The notes under the pieces are model-generated. The model made no database searches, was not told the DNA's origin, and saw nothing but the letters and a program-made list of their open reading frames with translations. The position numbers were made by a program, and so were the translations under genes. A DNA stretch of 58,326 nucleotides, taken from positions 1 to 58,326 of the forward strand of contig NZ_MACF01000024.1 in NCBI RefSeq assembly GCF_001884045.1. The letters are read 5' to 3'. How positions within the stretch are numbered: position 1 is the stretch's first letter; every line of letters begins with the position of its first letter. The stretch is from Bacillus mobilis (GTDB lineage Bacteria > Bacillota > Bacilli > Bacillales > Bacillaceae_G). Shown here piece by piece: positions 54,376 through 58,326 of this stretch.

Positions 54376-55443
54376 ATGGTAACGAAAGAGCAAGTAGTGG
54401 AAACGTTAGAAGGGGTTGTAGATCCATTTTTACATAAAACGTTAAAAGAAACAGGGGCAATTAAAGAGGTAACAGTTAAGCCTGAGAAGGAACATGTAAG
54501 TGTTAAAATTGCAATCGTAAAAACCGGTACAGCGGAACAAATGCAATTGCAATCTGGAATTGTAAAGTTAGTAAAAGAATTAGGAGCGGCAACAGTAGGG
54601 CTTCGCTTTGCAGAATTTACAGAAGAGGAATTAGCTCAGTTTGCACCAGAACAAGAAGAAGAGCAAACTGAATCTTTATTGTCACCAAATTCAAAAACAA
54701 CATTTTTAGCAGTTGCGAGTGGAAAAGGTGGGGTAGGGAAATCAACAGTTTCTGTTAACCTTGCTATTGCTCTAGCTCGTCTAGGGAAAAAGGTTGGTAT
54801 CATTGATGCCGATATTTATGGTTTTAGCGTACCGGATATGATGGGGATAGAAAAACGTCCTGTTGTAAGAGGGGATAAAATTATTCCAGTGGAGCGTCTA
54901 GGTGTAAAGGTAATCTCAATGGGATTCTTTGTAGAAGATAATGCACCGGTTATTTGGAGAGGGCCTATGCTTGGGAAAATGTTAAATCACTTCTTCACAG
55001 AAGTAGAATGGGGCGATTTAGACTATTTAGTTTTAGATTTACCACCGGGTACAGGTGATGTTGCGCTAGACTTACATTCGATGTTGCCGGCTTGTAAAGA
55101 GATTATTGTAACAACGCCACATCCAACAGCGGCATTTGTAGCAGCGCGTGCTGGAGCCATGGCTTTACGTACAGAACATAGTATTCTTGGTGTTGTTGAA
55201 AATATGGCGTATTTTGAAAGTAAAACAACTGGTGAAAAAGAATATGTGTTCGGAAGAGGTGGAGGAGATAAATTAGCTACAGAACTTCAAACAGAAGTAC
55301 TTGGCCGAATCCCACTTCAACAACCTGATTGGAATAAAGAAGACTTTGCGCCGTCAGTATATGAAGATACACATACGACAGGTCTTATTTATCGCACGAT
55401 AGCTGAGACAGTAATTGATAAAATAGCTGTCGCGCAAAAATAA
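54376..55443 (+). CDS. salA: SalA, Mrp/NBP35-family P-loop ATPase
   Basis: In B. subtilis SalA is an ATP-binding regulator that represses scoC and so increases exoprotease production. The 355 residues have an N-terminal MIP18/DUF59-like domain (about 1-90) and a deviant Walker A GKGGVGKST (116-124), DADIYGFSVPDMMG, the LVLDLPPGTGD switch and FGRGGG near the C-terminus. The CPxC pair of Fe-S carrier Mrp proteins is absent (NMAYFESKTTGEKEYVFG). The ribosome site GGGGGCTGGG is moderate. Confidence 0.93.
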   Translation: MVTKEQVVETLEGVVDPFLHKTLKETGAIKEVTVKPEKEHVSVKIAIVKTGTAEQMQLQSGIVKLVKELGAATVGLRFAEFTEEELAQFAPEQEEEQTESLLSPNSKTTFLAVASGKGGVGKSTVSVNLAIALARLGKKVGIIDADIYGFSVPDMMGIEKRPVVRGDKIIPVERLGVKVISMGFFVEDNAPVIWRGPMLGKMLNHFFTEVEWGDLDYLVLDLPPGTGDVALDLHSMLPACKEIIVTTPHPTAAFVAARAGAMALRTEHSILGVVENMAYFESKTTGEKEYVFGRGGGDKLATELQTEVLGRIPLQQPDWNKEDFAPSVYEDTHTTGLIYRTIAETVIDKIAVAQK

Positions 55444-55444
55444 A

Positions 55445-55488
55445 ATAATAATGAGTGGACGATACATATATTGTCCACTCATTATTAT
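55445..55488. terminator. Bidirectional terminator between salA and gerD
   Basis: A 16-bp perfect stem (55445-55460 and 55473-55488; core GAGTGGAC/GTCCACTC) with a 12-nt loop. A/T-rich arms could serve as tails on both strands; it lies between the convergent salA and gerD. Confidence 0.75.
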
Positions 55489-55498
55489 CGTTATCATT

Positions 55499-56116
55499 TT
55501 ACTGCTGTTCCTTTTTACCGTCTTGGGAACCACCTTCACCGCCTGCTTCTTTTTTATCAGATCCACTTTTTTCAGCCTTTTGTACACCTTTACTAATAAT
55601 ATCAATCATCTTAGCTTGGAAGAGTGGGCTTTCAGCAGTTTCGGTTAGTACTTGTTGTAAATATTGACGGTATTCTTTGCTCTTCATCGTTTGTAACATC
55701 ATTTTTTCTACTTCAGGGTTTTTCATAATTTCTATAACGCCTGCTTGGTATTCAGGGTCTTTTAGTAATGTTTTCATTAAGGTTGTTTGTTCTTTCCCCA
55801 TACTTTTAGCGAATTTCGATGAGAACTCAGGGTCTTTAAAGAGCTTTTCCCAGAATTGTTGCCCTTTGTCTGATACCATCGCATCTTCAATCGTTTTCTT
55901 TACTACTGTTTCATCTAGTATGAGTGCTTGTTTCATTTTTTCATCAGTTAACACATCTTGAATGGCTTTTTTACCTTGATCGGTTTTTAAAATATCAACA
56001 ATCATTTTCTTCGTTTGATCGTAATCAAGTTCGGACTTTGCTTCTTTTCCTTGTGCACATGCTACAAGTGCGAGGAATAGAAAAGAAGAAGTCAAAACGA
56101 GCAGCATCCGTTTCAT
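55499..56116 (-). CDS. gerD: GerD, spore germination lipoprotein
   Basis: GerD is needed for clustering of nutrient germinant receptors in the spore inner membrane. The 205 residues have a signal peptide with a lipobox L-V-A-C (Cys20 as lipid site), a helical central domain (about 30-175) and a hydrophilic G/K/E/Q-rich tail (about 185-205), like the known protein. GAAAGGAGTT precedes the ATG on the minus strand. Forespore SigG control is expected from B. subtilis; I did not find a convincing SigG site in the 139-nt divergent region. Confidence 0.95.
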   Translation of the reverse strand: MKRMLLVLTSSFLFLALVACAQGKEAKSELDYDQTKKMIVDILKTDQGKKAIQDVLTDEKMKQALILDETVVKKTIEDAMVSDKGQQFWEKLFKDPEFSSKFAKSMGKEQTTLMKTLLKDPEYQAGVIEIMKNPEVEKMMLQTMKSKEYRQYLQQVLTETAESPLFQAKMIDIISKGVQKAEKSGSDKKEAGGEGGSQDGKKEQQ

Positions 56117-56255
56117 AAGTTGGAACTCCTTTCAGCACAGTTCTCTCTTTTTAATATAAATATCTTTAGGGAATTTATACATGAACATGGCTAGCTTTTT
56201 GAAATTGTCATTGATACAATTTGATTAGAAATATAAGGATAATGGGGGATGTGTT
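56117..56255. other. Divergent gerD-kbaA intergenic region
   Basis: 139 nt, AT-rich, must hold the promoters of gerD (minus) and kbaA (plus). I see no convincing promoter pair for either strand by eye. Confidence 0.5.
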
Positions 56256-56867
56256 GTGAATAGCCGCAAGTGGGTACGACTATTTTTTACGACGTTGTTT
56301 CTTGGTGGGATTAGCACGGTCATACTTGGGTTTGTTTTAGAGTGGGACAAGTACGCTAAATTTTTTCAAAATTTCGACGGAAAGGAAATTCTAGCAGTTT
56401 CCTTTTGGTTGATGGGTGTAGGATTTATTTTTAGTGTTATAAGTCAAATGGGATTCTTTGCTTATTTAACAATCCATCGTTTTGGGTTAGGTATGTTCCG
56501 TTCATCTTCTTTATGGAATGCAGTCCAGCTCTTCTTTATTGCATTTGTTTTGTTTGATTTCGTGTATTTAAGATCTGTATTGATTGCAAATGGGGAAGCT
56601 TCATTAGGGAATAACATACTTGTTGCTGGTGTGTTATTTATGTTCGGGGCCATTGTTGCTTACATAAAAAGTAAGGAAACAAATAAAAAGGCATTTGTGC
56701 CCGCTTTGTTCTTTATGGTTGTTGTAACAATTCTTGAATGGGTACCAGCTCTTCGAATTAATGATACAGACTGGTTATATTTAATGGTGATACCACTTTT
56801 ATTATGTAATGCATATCAGTTACTTATATTACATCGTTTAATTGGAAAGAGGAGTAAGTCGGCCTAA
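56256..56867 (+). CDS. kbaA: KbaA, KinB signalling activation protein
   Basis: KbaA is a membrane protein that activates the sporulation kinase KinB in B. subtilis. The 203 residues form about six membrane helices (around 8-28, 45-68, 89-106, 120-138, 145-165, 173-195), with short loops and a basic C-terminal end (GKRSKSA). The GTG at 56256 is preceded by GGGGGAT, 7 nt away. It stands alone between gerD and pdaB, closed by a bidirectional terminator. Whether the host has a KinB partner cannot be seen here. Confidence 0.88.
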   Translation: MNSRKWVRLFFTTLFLGGISTVILGFVLEWDKYAKFFQNFDGKEILAVSFWLMGVGFIFSVISQMGFFAYLTIHRFGLGMFRSSSLWNAVQLFFIAFVLFDFVYLRSVLIANGEASLGNNILVAGVLFMFGAIVAYIKSKETNKKAFVPALFFMVVVTILEWVPALRINDTDWLYLMVIPLLLCNAYQLLILHRLIGKRSKSA

Positions 56868-56890
56868 TATAAGAGAGTTTGTACGAATGA

Positions 56891-56931
56891 AAAAAGCTCT
56901 ATTACCTGAATGAAAGGTAGTAGAGCTTTTT
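56891..56931. terminator. Bidirectional terminator between kbaA and pdaB
   Basis: A 17-bp stem with one G-T pair (56891-56907 and 56915-56931), core GCTCTA/TAGAGC, A-run on one side and T-run on the other; it suits the convergent genes. Confidence 0.93.
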
Positions 56932-56957
56932 ATGTGGGAAGGCACAATGGAAAAGAA

Positions 56958-57722
56958 TTACTGTACATCTTTACTTTTCGTACTTGTGTTGGAAATAAGT
57001 TGTGATACGGATATTTGCTCATATCCGTCACTCTTTAATTTTTGTAGAAGCAGTGGTAAAGCTTTGTTTGTTTGAAGGGCAGAATCGGATGCGTGTAATA
57101 AGACGATATCTCCACCTTTTAAATTAGTAGAGACGGTGGAAACGATATTGTTTACACCAGGGTTTTTCCAATCGTTTGAGTTATTACTCCAATGAACGAT
57201 GGTGTATCCGAGTGATTCTGCTATTTTAAGTGTTGTTTTGTTAAAGTCTCCACTAGGTGGACGCAATAGCTTGACTTGTTTCACGCCGAGTTTTGTAAAA
57301 ACATCTTGAGCTCGTAAAAGATCTCTTCGTATTTCATTTGTCTCTAGAGAAGTGTAGGACGTGTAATTATAGCCCATACTACCGATTTCATGTCCATCTT
57401 TTATGATGCGTTCAACAACATCAGGGTGTCTTTCTGCCCATGCAGCAGAAAGGAAGAAGGTTGCATTCTTAATGTCTCTTTCTTTAAGTGTATCAAGGAT
57501 TGGAATTGCTTTTTTGTCTCCCCAACTAATATCAAATGTGAATGCAACTTGTTTTTTAGAGGTGTCGCCCTTGTAAATAACTTTAGGTCCTGTAGCAGTT
57601 GAAAAAGCAGATTCATGTGAATATGTTTTTAAAAAGAGAAGCCATGCTGTAAATAAGGAAAGTATCACTATTAAGCTAATGTGTTTAAAATTTCTTTTAC
57701 TCGTAATAAAAAAGAAAAACAT
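56958..57722 (-). CDS. pdaB: PdaB, polysaccharide-deacetylase-like sporulation protein
   Basis: PdaB is needed for keeping the spore core stable late in sporulation in B. subtilis. The 254 residues have an N-terminal membrane anchor (about 14-34) and a CE4 NodB-like domain (from about 58). The catalytic motif reads TFDISWGDK in place of TFDDGP, keeping one Asp. The metal-binding H-x3-H motif reads [10 protein letters not shown], so the second histidine is missing. The later RPPSGDFN and VLLHASD motifs are close to normal. A typical deacetylase activity is therefore doubtful. AAAGGGGCG serves as ribosome site. Confidence 0.93.
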   Translation of the reverse strand: MFFFFITSKRNFKHISLIVILSLFTAWLLFLKTYSHESAFSTATGPKVIYKGDTSKKQVAFTFDISWGDKKAIPILDTLKERDIKNATFFLSAAWAERHPDVVERIIKDGHEIGSMGYNYTSYTSLETNEIRRDLLRAQDVFTKLGVKQVKLLRPPSGDFNKTTLKIAESLGYTIVHWSNNSNDWKNPGVNNIVSTVSTNLKGGDIVLLHASDSALQTNKALPLLLQKLKSDGYEQISVSQLISNTSTKSKDVQ

Positions 57723-57892
57723 AATATTACGCCCCTTTGTCCAATCCTTTTCAGTTACATATATGCTTTAAATATTAAAAAGAGAACAAAGGATTAATAT
57801 CGTAAGCAGTGGATATAATGAATGATAGGATTTTAATAAGTGAAAATGAGCGAAACGTTTATTGCTTTGTAGGAAATGATTGAGGTGATGAT
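57723..57892. other. Divergent region between pdaB and the small hypothetical gene
   Basis: 170 nt, AT-rich. CATATATG on the minus strand (about 57757-57764) could be a -10 for a sporulation sigma factor, but no matching -35 is seen. AATCCTTT (57743-57750) and AAAGGATT (about 57788-57795) form a distant inverted repeat. Nothing firm. Confidence 0.4.
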
Positions 57893-58111
57893 TTGCTTGG
57901 GTTTATGTTAACGAAAGAAGAGAAAAAAGAAATGGAATACATATTGAAGAGAGAGTTAGAAGAACTTTTATTTGATTTTGAAGATGAACGTATTCATGAC
58001 GTTGTAAAAAAGGCGATGGAGGAAAGATATAAAATCATTTTTTGTTTGTTTCGAAGAGTCGCTAATGCAGAAGAATGTATGCGTTATGTAAGGAAAAGAA
58101 CTTTTTATTAA
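57893..58111 (+). CDS. Small hypothetical protein
   Basis: I do not recognise this gene. It encodes 72 residues (68 if started at the ATG at 57905) and begins LGFMLTKEEKKEMEYILKRE. The TTG at 57893 lies 5 nt after GAGGTG, so it is the better start by ribosome site. The product is charged, E/K/R-rich and probably helical, without signal peptide or membrane segment; two cysteines (FCLFRR, EECMRY) are not in a zinc pattern. It ends 6 nt before the rrn -35. Coding appearance is supported by composition and ribosome site, with function unknown. Confidence 0.65.
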   Translation: MLGFMLTKEEKKEMEYILKRELEELLFDFEDERIHDVVKKAMEERYKIIFCLFRRVANAEECMRYVRKRTFY

Positions 58112-58117
58112 AAGGTG

Positions 58118-58146
58118 TTGACGTTAATAGATATTATATGATAAAT
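58118..58146 (+). promoter_or_regulatory. rRNA operon promoter P1
   Basis: TTGACG (58118-58123), 17 bp, ATAAAT (58141-58146); other -10 frames (TAAATT, 18 bp) are possible. Very AT-rich spacer. Confidence 0.7.
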
Positions 58147-58206
58147 TAATAAACGTCGCTGATGCAGAAACGCAGAAGACGACAAAAAAGAAATTGAAAA
58201 ACTTAG

Positions 58207-58235
58207 TTGACATCGAAAAACGAAGATGTTAACAT
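58207..58235 (+). promoter_or_regulatory. rRNA operon promoter P2
   Basis: TTGACA (58207-58212), 17 bp, TAACAT (58230-58235). Tandem arrangement about 90 bp after P1, as in other Bacillus rrn operons. Confidence 0.85.
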
Positions 58236-58240
58236 AAGGA

Positions 58241-58326
58241 AGTCGCAAATGAGCGACTAAGTAGTTCTTTGAAAACTGAACGAAACAAACAACGTGAAAC
58301 GTCAATTTTTATTTTTAGATGCTAGA
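58241..58326 (+). promoter_or_regulatory. rRNA operon leader with boxA-like antitermination site
   Basis: A small hairpin AGTCGC/GCGACT (58241-58246, 58253-58258) is followed by AGTTCTTTGAAAACT (58263-58277), which matches the boxA-type sequence of Bacillus rrn leaders. The rest is the 5' pre-16S spacer; the 16S gene should begin shortly after the window end. Confidence 0.85.

Noticed and set aside
55677-55961. 94-codon plus-strand frame antisense to gerD
   Set aside because: gerD has a clear lipobox and family features on the minus strand; the plus frame has none and no ribosome site.

Overview
The window is an uninterrupted stretch of chromosomal housekeeping DNA from a low-GC, spore-forming Firmicute, almost certainly a member of the Bacillus cereus group. 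The evidence is gene order (the ctsR-to-pdaB block next to the replication origin of Bacillus), protein lengths and residues (for example RpoB with its rifampicin-site histidine at position 481, the numbering known for B. anthracis), and sporulation genes (cwlD, gerD, kbaA, pdaB, sigH). It starts inside the 3' end of a 5S rRNA and ends in the promoter and leader of another rRNA operon, so the block sits between two co-directional rrn operons. All genes read on the + strand except gerD and pdaB. I see no mobile element, CRISPR array, phage gene or clearly broken gene.

Layout. 1-95: 5S rRNA end and terminator. 200-4980: the CtsR-controlled stress operon ctsR-mcsA-mcsB-clpC. 5077-10089: radA, disA, the PIN/TRAM membrane protein yacL, and the isoprenoid genes ispD and ispF. 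10179-15778: gltX, then a cysteine T-box riboswitch that controls cysE-cysS-mrnC-rlmB-rae1. 15846-20280: sigH, rpmG, secE, nusG, then rplK-rplA and rplJ-rplL with structured leaders. 20357-28792: rsmC, rpoB, rpoC and the L7Ae-family gene ybxF. 28907-33421: the str operon rpsL-rpsG-fusA-tuf. 33591-48514: the large S10-spc-alpha cluster from rpsJ to rplQ, including secY, adk, map, infA and rpoA. 48618-52861: the ECF transporter module ecfA1-ecfA2-ecfT, truA, and rplM-rpsI behind an L13 leader. 53024-58111: sporulation and unknown genes (ybaK, cwlD, salA, gerD, kbaA, pdaB and a 72-codon hypothetical gene). 58118-58326: rrn promoters and boxA-like leader.

The genes serve transcription (RpoA, RpoB, RpoC, SigH, NusG), translation (about 35 ribosomal proteins, IF-1, EF-G, EF-Tu, GluRS, CysRS, rRNA-processing enzymes), protein export and N-terminal processing (SecE, SecY, Map), protein quality control (CtsR, McsA, McsB, ClpC), DNA-damage signalling (RadA, DisA) and sporulation/germination.

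I do not see a new multi-gene system. The parts worth a second look are RNA-level. Two leaders, ahead of rplK and rplA, carry the same GTGGGAGG...ACCAC element, which resembles the L1-binding stalk of 23S rRNA, with a compensating base-pair difference. A GCAA-capped hairpin sits at the predicted 5' end of the tuf transcript. Promoters lie directly upstream of terminator-like hairpins before nusG and rplK. An inverted repeat lies across the second S10-operon promoter. Long intercistronic hairpins have no U-tract (rplB-rpsS, the rpoA leader, the rpsL leader).
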